Under the pieces are notes generated by a model. That model was not told the DNA's origin, did no database searches, and saw only the letters and a program-made list of their open reading frames with translations. From positions 4,154,001-4,218,000 of the forward strand of contig NC_013595.1 of NCBI RefSeq assembly GCF_000024865.1: a stretch of 64,000 bases of DNA, written 5' to 3'. The position numbers and the translations under genes are program-made. The stretch comes from Streptosporangium roseum DSM 43021 (lineage in GTDB: Bacteria > Actinomycetota > Actinomycetes > Streptosporangiales > Streptosporangiaceae). Of this stretch, positions 53,809 to 62,216 are shown one piece after another; the first letter of the stretch is position 1, and every line of letters starts with the position of its first letter.

Positions 53809-55341
53809 ATGCGCAACTGGCGAAGCGCGGCGGCCGTCGCCGCCCTGCTCCTGACTGCCGGCCTGACAGCCGGGGGAGCGCCGCCGGCCCTGGCGGCCGG
53901 AACGGCCGTCGCGGCGGAGCGCAGCGCGACCGACGTCCACCTGTTCTACTACCCCTGGTACGGCAGCCCGGCGGTCTCCGGCGGCTACCGGCACTGGCAG
54001 CAGGGCGGCCACACCCCGCCCGGCGACGTGGGCGCGGACTTCTACCCCAAGCTCGGCGCCTACGACTCCGGCGACTTCGACGGCGCGGTGGCACAGCACA
54101 TGAGCTGGATCCGGCGCTCGGGCGCCGGGGTCATCGTCTTCAGCTGGTGGGGGGAGGACTCCTACGAGGACCGGCTCGCCGCCGGGGTGCTGGAGGCGGC
54201 GGCGCGATCCGGGGTCAAGGTCGCCTGGCACCTGGAGCCCTACGCCGGCCGGACGGCGGCCTCGACGGTCGCCGACATCGCCTACATCAACTCCCGCTAC
54301 GGGAGCAGCCCGGCCTTCTACCGCGACGCCGGGCACGGCGGCCGCGGCGCGTTCTACGTCTTCGAGAGCCTGCGGATCGCCGACTGGTCGGCCCTGGACC
54401 AGGTGCGCGCGCACAGCATCGTGCTGGCGCAGACCACCGACACCACCAAGGTCGCGCACTTCGGCGGGATGTACACCTACGACGCGATCGCCGGCGCGAC
54501 GGCCCCCGGCTGGAAGCAGGCGAGCGACTTCTGCAGGGCGAACGGTCTCGTCTGGGCGCCCTCGGTGGGCCCCGGCTACGTCGACGACCGGGCGGTCCCC
54601 GGCAACACCACCCCGACACTGGGCCGCGACAACGGCGCCACCTACGACCTGGAGTGGCGCAACGCGCTGGCCCCGGCCACGGGCGGGTCGCCGACCTGGG
54701 TCTCCGTCACCTCCTTCAACGAGTGGCACGAGGGCTCGATCCTCGAACCGGCGAGCTCCACCCCGCCCGCGGGATCCGGCTACCAGACCTTCGCCGGCGC
54801 CTACGGCAAGACGGGCACCGACGCCGAGACCGCCTACCTCGACCGGACGAGGCACTGGGTCACCCAGTTCACCGGGGAGGTCGCGCCGCCCGATCCCGAC
54901 CTGGCGGCCGGCAAGGCGATCACGGCGAGCAGCCACACCGGCGGCTACGGCGCGGCGGCGGCCAACGACGGGAACACCGGCACCTACTGGGAGAGCCTCA
55001 ACCACACGTTCCCGCAGTCCATCACCGTCGATCTGGGCGCGGCGAGCAGCGTCGGCAGGATCGTCCTCAAACTGCCGCCGTCGCCCGCCTGGGGTGCCAG
55101 GACCCAGACCCTCTCCGTCCTCGGAAGCCTGAACGGCTCGGCGTACTCGACGATCTCCCCGTCCGCGGGCCGTACCTTCGACCCGGCCACCGGCAACACC
55201 GTCACCATCACCTTCCCCGCCACCACCCAGCGCCACATCCGGCTGGCCATCACCGCGAACACCGGCTGGCCGGCCGGGCAGCTCGCGGAGCTGCAGGTCT
55301 TCCGGAGCCGGCACCCCACCGGCATCGGAGATCTCGGCTGA
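53809..55341 (+). CDS. Secreted GH99-like glycosidase with C-terminal F5/8-type carbohydrate-binding domain
   Basis: This 510-residue exported protein has a signal peptide (MRNWRSAAAVAALLLTAG to about residue 36, AAER). The catalytic domain starts VHLFYYPWYGSPAVSG and contains the GH99 acidic motif TSFNEWHEGSILEP near residue 303 and GVIVFSWWGEDSY. GH99 enzymes are endo-acting mannosidases/mannanases. After residue 365 a discoidin (F5/8 type C) domain follows (AITASSHTGGYGAAAANDGN; TGTYWESLN). Likely cleaves extracellular mannose-containing glycans; divergence from the ROK repressor suggests sugar-induced expression. Confidence 0.87.
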   Translation: MRNWRSAAAVAALLLTAGLTAGGAPPALAAGTAVAAERSATDVHLFYYPWYGSPAVSGGYRHWQQGGHTPPGDVGADFYPKLGAYDSGDFDGAVAQHMSWIRRSGAGVIVFSWWGEDSYEDRLAAGVLEAAARSGVKVAWHLEPYAGRTAASTVADIAYINSRYGSSPAFYRDAGHGGRGAFYVFESLRIADWSALDQVRAHSIVLAQTTDTTKVAHFGGMYTYDAIAGATAPGWKQASDFCRANGLVWAPSVGPGYVDDRAVPGNTTPTLGRDNGATYDLEWRNALAPATGGSPTWVSVTSFNEWHEGSILEPASSTPPAGSGYQTFAGAYGKTGTDAETAYLDRTRHWVTQFTGEVAPPDPDLAAGKAITASSHTGGYGAAAANDGNTGTYWESLNHTFPQSITVDLGAASSVGRIVLKLPPSPAWGARTQTLSVLGSLNGSAYSTISPSAGRTFDPATGNTVTITFPATTQRHIRLAITANTGWPAGQLAELQVFRSRHPTGIGDLG

Positions 55342-55631
55342 GATCCGCGCCGGCGGCGGCATCGGCGGAGCGGGGTCCGAGGAGGGCGTCGCCACCGCGG
55401 CCGGCGCGGGACCTCACCGCCGGACTTGACACGTTCCGCGGGCGGATCGCCGGCGGGTGTCCTGTGGCGCGACCCCGGTGAGCGCCGGATACGGCCCGGC
55501 AGCGGCCGCCCGCGTGTGAATCCTGACACGCAGCCGCAACAAGCCCGTTATATCCAAGGGTTGACCTTGAACGGACATATGTGGGTACCCTCCGTGAGGG
55601 TCCCGCAGCCCGTATCCCCTCGGAGCCGCCG
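55342..55631. other. Intergenic region upstream of the LAL regulator
   Basis: No gene is seen. A moderately AT-richer stretch AACAAGCCCGTTATATCCAA around 55537-55556 may hold the promoter of the gene at 55632. Confidence 0.4.
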
Positions 55632-58445
55632 ATGAGCAGCCTGGCCTCGCCCGTACTCGTTGGACGTACCGCTGAGCTGCAGGTTCTGATCGACGCGATG
55701 ACCCGCCCGCCGGCCGTGGTGCTGGTGGAGGGGGAGGCGGGCATAGGGAAGACCCGGCTCGTGCACGCCGCGCTGAGCCGCCTGGTGTCCGGTGACCGGT
55801 CCGTCCTTCTCGGCTACTGCCACCAGATCCGCGAACCCTTTCCGTACGGGCCCGTGGTGGAGGCGCTGCGGGAGATCGCGGGCCGGCTGCCGGCGATCGA
55901 GGCGCTCAACCCGGTCACCGGCGCGCTCCGCGACTACCTCCCCGAGCTGGCTCGCGCGCTGCCGCCGTCGCCGCGGCGGCCGAACGATCCACGGGCCGAG
56001 CGGCATCGGCTGTTCCGCGCGATGCGTGCCCTGCTGGCGGCCGTCGGACCGGCCCTGCTCGTGATCGAGGACCTGCACTGGGCCGACGACGGGACGCGGG
56101 ACCTGCTGCGGTTCCTGGCCGACCAGCCGCCCCGGGGCCTGACGGTGGTGGCGACGTACCGGCGGGAGGACCTGGGCACGCCCGGGTTGCCGCTGGGGCA
56201 CACCTACCGGCACCCGCCCGGCACGACGAGCCTGGTGATACCGCTGAGGCCGCTGGACGTGCCGGGTGTGAACAGCCTGGCCCGCGCGCTGCTGAACCGG
56301 TCCGACCTGCCGGCCCCGTTCGTCGCGCGGCTGCACGAGCGTACGGCGGGCATCCCGTTCGTGGTGGAGGAGGTCGTCCGGTCCCTGCCCGACGCGGAGG
56401 GGCCCGACGCGCTGGACCGTGTCGGGGTGCCGCTGCTGCTGCGCGAGGCGATGGCCGAGCGGATGGCCGGCCTGTCCGCGGCGGCGGTGAGCGCGGTGCA
56501 GGCGGCGGCGGTGCTGCGGCTTCCCGTGGGCGAGCAACTGATCGCGGCGGTCGGCGGGGACTCCACCGGGCTGGGCGAGGCACTGCGCGTCGGCGTGCTC
56601 CGCGAGCATCCCGGCGGCCGCTACGGCTTCCGCCACGCCCTGGCCCAGCAGGCCGTGTACGACGCGATCCCGGGCCCGGACCGGCGGCCGGCGCACGAGC
56701 GCGCGATGACCGCGCTGGCGGCGATGGAGCCTCCGCCGCTGGTCCAGCTCGCCTATCACTCCCGGCAGGCCGGGGACATGGAGGCCTGGCTGCGCCACGG
56801 CAGGGCGGCCGCCGACCGCGCGGCCGCGCTCGGCGACACCGCCCTGGCCGTGGAGGTGCTGGAGGGCATGCTCGCCGATCCCGACCTGCCCGAGCCGGAC
56901 CGCGGCCCCCTCGCGCTGGCACTGAGCCGCCTGGCGGCTACCGGGCTGTCGCACCAGCGGGTGGTGCGCCTGCTGCGCCGCCTGCTGCGGGACGACTTCC
57001 TCGCCCGCGAGGTGCGCGGCGAGGCGCGACTCAACCTCGGCCTGGTGCTGTGCAACCAGGCGGGCGACAGCGCCGCCGGACGTCCTGAGATCATGGCCGC
57101 CGTCACCGAGCTGCACGACCGGCCGACGCTGGCCGCCCGCGGCTGGGCGAGCCTCGCGCTGCCGGGATGGGGCACCGAGTCGCTGGCGACGCACGAGGAG
57201 TGGATGGCCCGCGCCGAGGCGCTCGTCGCGACCGCGGGCACCCCGGAGCTGGCGGCCGCGGTCCTGGCCAACCGGGCCTCCTTCGAGATGACGATCGGCT
57301 CCCCGGACGCGTTCACCGTCGCCGCCACGCTGCCGGTCGCCGACCCGTCCACGGCGGTCCGGCGAGAGGCCGCCCGCGGTTACTGCAACCTTCACGACGC
57401 GGCGACCATGCTGGGCCACTACGCCGCGGCGGAACGGTTCGGCAAGGAGGGCAGGCGGCTGGCCGCGGAGACCGGTGCGCAGTACCCCGCCTACCTCGTC
57501 GACGTCTCGACGGTCCGCAGGAACTGGCTGACCGGCCGATGGGACGGGCTCCGCGACCGGGCGGCCACCCTGGCGGAGCTGGCCACCGAGACGCCGCTGA
57601 TCGCGGTGGACGTCTGGCTGGTGCTGGGGCTGCTCGCCCTGGCCACCGGCGAGTGGGAGGAGGCCGCCGGGCACCTTCGCGGCGCGGGCATGGACGCGCC
57701 GGACGCGCGCTTCCTTCCGGTCGTGGTGGCCGCCGCGGGGGGCCTGGTCGAGCTGCACCTCGCCCGTGGTGCGCTGGAGAGCGCGGTCACGGAGGCCGAG
57801 CAGGCGGTCGCCCGGCTACGCCGCAAGGGGGTGTGGGTCTGGGGTGCCTACCTGATCCCGCCGGCCGTCACCGCGTTCGCCCGCGCCGGGCGGCTGCGGG
57901 AGGGGGCCGAGCTGGTGGCCGAATTCGCCGGCGGGATCGCGGGCCGCCTCGCGCCCGCCGCGCACGCCGCCCTCGACCACGCCCGGGGCGCGCTGGCCGC
58001 CGATCGGCGACCGGCCGACGCCGCCGGCTTCTTCGCCCGTTCCCGGGAGGCGTACGCGGCCCTGCCCCAGCCCTACGCTGCGGCGCGGGCGGGCGAGGGC
58101 GAGGCGCGTGCCCGGCTCGCCCTCGGTGATCGCCACGCCACCTCGGCCCTCGCCGAGCTGGCGGAACGGTTCGGCGCGCTCGGCGCCACCCACGACGCCG
58201 CGCGCTGCCGCCGCGCGCTGCGCGACATCGGCGCGGAGTCCCCGCTGCCGCGGGGCCGCAAGGGCACCGCCGGCGCGCTGTCGCAGCGGGAGAGGGAGGT
58301 GGCCCGGCTCGTCGCGCTCGGCCGGACCAACCGGGAGATCGCCGACGTCCTGTTCCTGTCGACGCGCACGGTCGAGACCCACGTCGCCACCGTGCTGCGC
58401 AAGCTCGGCGTACGGTCGCGGACCGAGGTCGCCCCGCCCGTCTGA
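55632..58445 (+). CDS. LAL-type (large ATP-binding LuxR) transcriptional regulator
   Basis: This 937-residue regulator has an N-terminal AAA ATPase with Walker A VEGEAGIGKTRLV (about 43) and Walker B LLVIEDLHWADDG, a long TPR-like helical middle, and a C-terminal LuxR HTH (LSQREREVARLVALGRTNRE then IADVLFLSTRTVETHVATVL). The start at 55632 (MSSLASPVLVGR) has GGAG seven bases upstream. LAL proteins act as activators of secondary metabolism or sugar use. Its target is not evident; it is not part of the siderophore cluster by position. Confidence 0.92.
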   Translation: MSSLASPVLVGRTAELQVLIDAMTRPPAVVLVEGEAGIGKTRLVHAALSRLVSGDRSVLLGYCHQIREPFPYGPVVEALREIAGRLPAIEALNPVTGALRDYLPELARALPPSPRRPNDPRAERHRLFRAMRALLAAVGPALLVIEDLHWADDGTRDLLRFLADQPPRGLTVVATYRREDLGTPGLPLGHTYRHPPGTTSLVIPLRPLDVPGVNSLARALLNRSDLPAPFVARLHERTAGIPFVVEEVVRSLPDAEGPDALDRVGVPLLLREAMAERMAGLSAAAVSAVQAAAVLRLPVGEQLIAAVGGDSTGLGEALRVGVLREHPGGRYGFRHALAQQAVYDAIPGPDRRPAHERAMTALAAMEPPPLVQLAYHSRQAGDMEAWLRHGRAAADRAAALGDTALAVEVLEGMLADPDLPEPDRGPLALALSRLAATGLSHQRVVRLLRRLLRDDFLAREVRGEARLNLGLVLCNQAGDSAAGRPEIMAAVTELHDRPTLAARGWASLALPGWGTESLATHEEWMARAEALVATAGTPELAAAVLANRASFEMTIGSPDAFTVAATLPVADPSTAVRREAARGYCNLHDAATMLGHYAAAERFGKEGRRLAAETGAQYPAYLVDVSTVRRNWLTGRWDGLRDRAATLAELATETPLIAVDVWLVLGLLALATGEWEEAAGHLRGAGMDAPDARFLPVVVAAAGGLVELHLARGALESAVTEAEQAVARLRRKGVWVWGAYLIPPAVTAFARAGRLREGAELVAEFAGGIAGRLAPAAHAALDHARGALAADRRPADAAGFFARSREAYAALPQPYAAARAGEGEARARLALGDRHATSALAELAERFGALGATHDAARCRRALRDIGAESPLPRGRKGTAGALSQREREVARLVALGRTNREIADVLFLSTRTVETHVATVLRKLGVRSRTEVAPPV

Positions 58446-58464
58446 ACGCGGGAGACGGCGGGGA

Positions 58465-58496
58465 GCCCCCGGAACCGATCGCTCGGTCCCGGGGGC
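58465..58496. terminator. Bidirectional terminator between LAL and protease genes
   Basis: GCCCCCGGAACCGA (58465-58478) pairs with TCGGTCCCGGGGGC (58483-58496) with one A-C mismatch and a TCGC loop. It lies 20 bases after the LAL stop and 18 bases from the protease stop on the other strand. Confidence 0.85.
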
Positions 58497-58513
58497 GTCC
58501 GCTGGTCCGCCGC

Positions 58514-61500
58514 TCAGACGGTGATGCTCCACCAGTCGAGAGTGCCGGTGTCCTGGAAGTAGTAGTCGCTCACCTCCAGCAGCCACTGCCCGGCCGCCTG
58601 CTGGGTGACCGGGACCGTGTAGGTCCGCGTGCCGTACGCGGTGCAGGTGGAGCCGCCGCTGCTGTCGAGCAGGTACCACCGTCCGTTCGGGCCGCGGAGC
58701 CAGATCTCCAGGTCCTCGGCGCAGGTGTGGTCGATCGTGACGGTGAGCTTGACGGGCGACGTCGCCGTCCCGGTCGCGGTGGAGGTGATCGGGCTCTCGA
58801 CGGTGCCGAAGTCGTCGATGGTGTGGTCGGTGTCATTGCGGAACGTGCGGCCGGACGAGGTGCCCTGCACGGTCAGCGTGTACACCGAGGTGCGGGTGGC
58901 GGTCTCGCCGGTGCCGGTGACCGTCACCTGGTAGGTGCCGGGGGGCGTCGTGGCCGTGGTGGCGATGGTCAGCGTGGACGAGCCGCCGGAGGTCACCGAC
59001 GCCGGGTTGAAACCGGCCGTGGCGCCGCCGGGCAGCCCCGACGCGGACAGGCTGACCGTCTGCGCGGTTCCCGCCGTGGTGGCGGTGGCGACCGTGGAGG
59101 TCACCGCCTGGCCCGCCTGGACCGTCCCCGACGACGGGCTCGCGGAGATGGAGAAGTCCCGGCTCGTGGCGGTGCCCGTCGCGAGCTTCCAGATCGCGTA
59201 CGCCGAGGCGTCGGCGGCCCGGTCCAGAACGGTGTCGCTGATGTTGCTCGTCGTGTCGCACGCGCGGTGGTAGCAGGGGTCGTACGCCTGGCCCGCCGTA
59301 CCGCCCCACTTGGCGGCCTGGGCCGATGTCTTGACGGCGCTGGCGCCGGCCGCCACGCCGGAGGTGGCGATCCCCGCGTTGCGGAACGACGCGTCGTCGG
59401 AGCGGTTGGCCCCCTCGGTGTTCTCCTCCGGCTGGAGGTTCAGGCCGTCGTAGAAGGCCTTGAGGTGCGTCGCCGCCGAGGTGGTGATGTTGTTGATGAA
59501 GTAGCCGCCGTTGGTCGAGCCCACCATGTCATAGTTGTGGTAGACCGTGATCTTGCTCCGCTCGGTGGAGCCCAGCGAGTTGACGTAGAACTCCGAACCG
59601 TTGAGGCCCTGCTCCTCGTCGGTCCACCAGCCGAACCGCACGTGCTTGGCCATCGCCGGGTTCTTCGCGGCCAGGGTCAGCGCGACCTCCAGCAGCGCCG
59701 ACGAACCCGAGGCGTTGTCGTTGATGCCCGGACCGGCCGAGACGCTGTCCAGATGGGCGCCGGCCATGACGACCTGGTTGGCGTCGCCGCCGGGCCAGTC
59801 GGCGATCAGGTTCGGCCCGGCCCCGGAGGTGCAGCCGGAGGTGCAGGGCTGCCGCACCACGGTGTAGCCGGCGGCGGTGAGCTTCTGCTCGATGTAGGAC
59901 ACCGACGCGGTGTAGCCGGCGCCCGTGGACCTGCGGGTGCCGCCGTTGGCGGTGGCGATGCTCTGGAACTGCTGCAGGTGCGCCTTGACGTTCGCGAGGC
60001 TGATGTCCGGCGGGTCGGTCGGGGCGGGCCCGCTGCCGACCGTCAGGGTGTAGGCCGCCGTGTGCGTGCCGGAGGTGGCGGAGCCGGTGACCGTGACGAT
60101 GTAGGTCCCGGCCGGCGTCGACCCGGCGGTGCTGACGGCCATGGTGGAGGAGCCGCCCGAGGTCACCGAGGACGGGCTGAAACTCGCGGTGGCGCCCGCC
60201 GGCAGGCCGGAAGCGGTGAGGGCGACCGTCTGCGCGCTGCCCGAGGTGGTCTGCGTGCCGACGGTCGAGGTGACCTGCTGGCCGGGCTGTACCGAGCCCG
60301 CGGCCGGGTTCAGCGAGACGGAGAAGTCGTTGCCCGTCGCGGCGCAGGTCGGCTCGCCCGACTGCACCGGTACGCTGACCGCGTTCCAGGCCGCCTTGGT
60401 GGCGGCGCACTCGGGGCTGCCCGCGCCGTACAGTTCCACGGCCGCCGCCAGCGACGCCGACCTGGCGTTGGCGTACCTCCAGGTGGAGGTCTTGCGCATC
60501 AGCGCGCCCATGAAGATCTTTCCGGCCTTCTGGATGCCGAGGCCGGACACCGAGGAGGGGCCGCCGGAGCAGATCGGGCTGTTCGGCTTGCCGCCGCCCG
60601 GCGAGGAGCCCTCGGCCAGCAGGTAGAACCAGTGGTTGAACGGGCCGGCCGCGGCGTGCACCTCGGTGCTCGGGATGGAGGAGGACCAGCAGTTGGGGTC
60701 GCCCACCCGGGACGGTTCGTACATGTACCGGATCGGGCCGTCGCCGACGAGGTCCACCTCCTCGCCGACCTCGTAGTCCGGCGGATCGTTCGGGTTGTTG
60801 GCGTAGGCCTCGGTGAGCGCCCCGAAGACGTCGCCGACGGCCTCGTTGATGCCGCCGTTCTCGTTGCCGGAGCCGGCGCCGCCGGGCGTGGTCTGGAAGA
60901 TGGCGTGGCCGAACTCGTGTCCCACCACGTCGATCGGCGTGGCCTGGCGCTGGCCGTCCTGCGAGCGGCCGAAGTTGGTGTAGCTGCCGTTCCAGTAGGC
61001 GTTGACATCGGCCAGCCCCACCCGGGCCGGGAAGCCGCCGCCGCTGCCGTTGATGCCGTTGCGACCGAGCCAGTCGCGCAGCATGTCCCATTCCTTCTGA
61101 ACCGCGTAGAGCGCGTCCACGCAGGCGCTCTCCAGGTTCGTCCCGGAGCCGTTCCCCCAGACGTCGTCGGTGCCGGTGTAGGCGGAACCGTTCTGCCCGC
61201 CGCAGCGGATGCCGCTGCGGGTCGTGTCGGTCATCGAGTACGAACTGCCGGAGCCGCTCGTGCCGATGGTGACCTGGCCGTAGTAGTAGCCGGTCCCGGT
61301 GCCCGCCCGCACCTCGTCGTAGGAGTCGGCGATCTCACCGGTGCGCGCGTCGACGAACACGTGCTGCTTGCTCGGTCTGCCGTCGGCGATGCCGGAGACC
61401 AGCGTCTCCCAGGCAAGCCGTGGCTTGTCCCCCCAGGCCAGGACCACCAGGCGCGGGTCCGCGCTGTCGTCGGTCCGGGACAGCCGGGTCTTCGCCTTCG

Positions 61501-61909
61501 CCCTGGCGTCCGCGGCGGTCACCGCCGCCGAGGTCGGCACGTTCCGGATGGCGCCGGCCGCCGCCGCGGTGTCGCGCACGTTCCCGGCGGAGTCGGTGAT
61601 CACGACCGCGTCGCCGCCCACCACGGGCAGTCCCTTGTACGTGCGCTCGTAGGCGACGGAGTACATGCCGCCCGCGCCCGTGCTCACGGCGGTGCGCCGG
61701 TAGGTCTCGTCCGGGCTTTTCCGCAGTTCGTCCAGGCCGCTCGCGACTGCCTGGTCGGCGGCGGCCACGGCGAGCTGGGGCGGGTCGGCGGGGGAGCGGT
61801 GGTAGCCGGCCGTTCCGGGGGAGGGTTTCGCGGCCGCAGGTGAGGAAGGTGCCACCGCGGCGACCACGGCCAAGCCGACGGCGGCCGCGAGTACAGCTCT
61901 GCGTCTCAC
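58514..61909 (-). CDS. Secreted double protease: M4 (thermolysin-like) and M28 peptidase domains with P domain
   Basis: This is a 1131-residue exported protein. Signal peptide about 1-27; FTP/PepSY-type propeptide about 40-190. The M4 domain has HEFGH at 331-335 and downstream GGINEAVGDVFGALTE. An Ig-like bacterial domain follows (about 530-620, FSVSLNPAAGSVQPGQQV). A complete M28 aminopeptidase domain comes next (about 640-900) with zinc ligands in GAHLDSVSAGPGINDNASG and WWTDEEQGLNGSEF. A second Ig-like copy and a C-terminal proprotein-convertase P domain (from about 1020, HTIDDFGTVESPITSTA) end it. It would combine endo- and amino-peptidase action outside the cell. Confidence 0.93.
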   Translation of the reverse strand: MRRRAVLAAAVGLAVVAAVAPSSPAAAKPSPGTAGYHRSPADPPQLAVAAADQAVASGLDELRKSPDETYRRTAVSTGAGGMYSVAYERTYKGLPVVGGDAVVITDSAGNVRDTAAAAGAIRNVPTSAAVTAADARAKAKTRLSRTDDSADPRLVVLAWGDKPRLAWETLVSGIADGRPSKQHVFVDARTGEIADSYDEVRAGTGTGYYYGQVTIGTSGSGSSYSMTDTTRSGIRCGGQNGSAYTGTDDVWGNGSGTNLESACVDALYAVQKEWDMLRDWLGRNGINGSGGGFPARVGLADVNAYWNGSYTNFGRSQDGQRQATPIDVVGHEFGHAIFQTTPGGAGSGNENGGINEAVGDVFGALTEAYANNPNDPPDYEVGEEVDLVGDGPIRYMYEPSRVGDPNCWSSSIPSTEVHAAAGPFNHWFYLLAEGSSPGGGKPNSPICSGGPSSVSGLGIQKAGKIFMGALMRKTSTWRYANARSASLAAAVELYGAGSPECAATKAAWNAVSVPVQSGEPTCAATGNDFSVSLNPAAGSVQPGQQVTSTVGTQTTSGSAQTVALTASGLPAGATASFSPSSVTSGGSSTMAVSTAGSTPAGTYIVTVTGSATSGTHTAAYTLTVGSGPAPTDPPDISLANVKAHLQQFQSIATANGGTRRSTGAGYTASVSYIEQKLTAAGYTVVRQPCTSGCTSGAGPNLIADWPGGDANQVVMAGAHLDSVSAGPGINDNASGSSALLEVALTLAAKNPAMAKHVRFGWWTDEEQGLNGSEFYVNSLGSTERSKITVYHNYDMVGSTNGGYFINNITTSAATHLKAFYDGLNLQPEENTEGANRSDDASFRNAGIATSGVAAGASAVKTSAQAAKWGGTAGQAYDPCYHRACDTTSNISDTVLDRAADASAYAIWKLATGTATSRDFSISASPSSGTVQAGQAVTSTVATATTAGTAQTVSLSASGLPGGATAGFNPASVTSGGSSTLTIATTATTPPGTYQVTVTGTGETATRTSVYTLTVQGTSSGRTFRNDTDHTIDDFGTVESPITSTATGTATSPVKLTVTIDHTCAEDLEIWLRGPNGRWYLLDSSGGSTCTAYGTRTYTVPVTQQAAGQWLLEVSDYYFQDTGTLDWWSITV

Positions 61910-62173
61910 GCGTGTTCCTTTCGGTCGGTATCCCCTGCCGCGTCTCGCCGTGTACGCGAGCAGCGGCGACCGCGCCGCCGGGTGGACACCCGGCGGCGGG
62001 CGCAGCGGGAATCGGGGGGTGAAAAGGAAGATGGATGTGCAGCAACCTGTGCCGTGACGCTAGATCCGCGATCAGGTGCCGAACATCCGTATCGATATCC
62101 GTATACATACGGAAAAAGCGACCCCGGCCAGGAAGCTCATGAAGTGCCACCGGACCGCCGGGAGGCATGCGAA
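61910..62173. other. Intergenic region between protease and sugar-dehydrogenase-like genes
   Basis: No gene is seen in these bases. They hold the protease promoter. TATCGATATCCGTATACATACGGA near 62087-62115 contains the short palindrome CCGTATACATACGG-like (imperfect), a possible operator. Confidence 0.4.
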
Positions 62174-62207
62174 GGCCCGTGGCGGCCGGTACGGCGCGCC
62201 ACGGGCC
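62174..62207. terminator. Terminator of the right-edge gene
   Basis: GGCCCGTGGCG (62174-62184) pairs perfectly with CGCCACGGGCC (62197-62207), ten bases after the stop codon of the minus-strand gene at 62217. Confidence 0.85.
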
Positions 62208-62216
62208 ACGGCTCGC

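Noticed and set aside
58727..61843. 1038-codon plus-strand open frame opposite the protease gene
   Set aside because: Gly/Arg/Val-rich shadow; the minus strand has a signal peptide and two protease domains.
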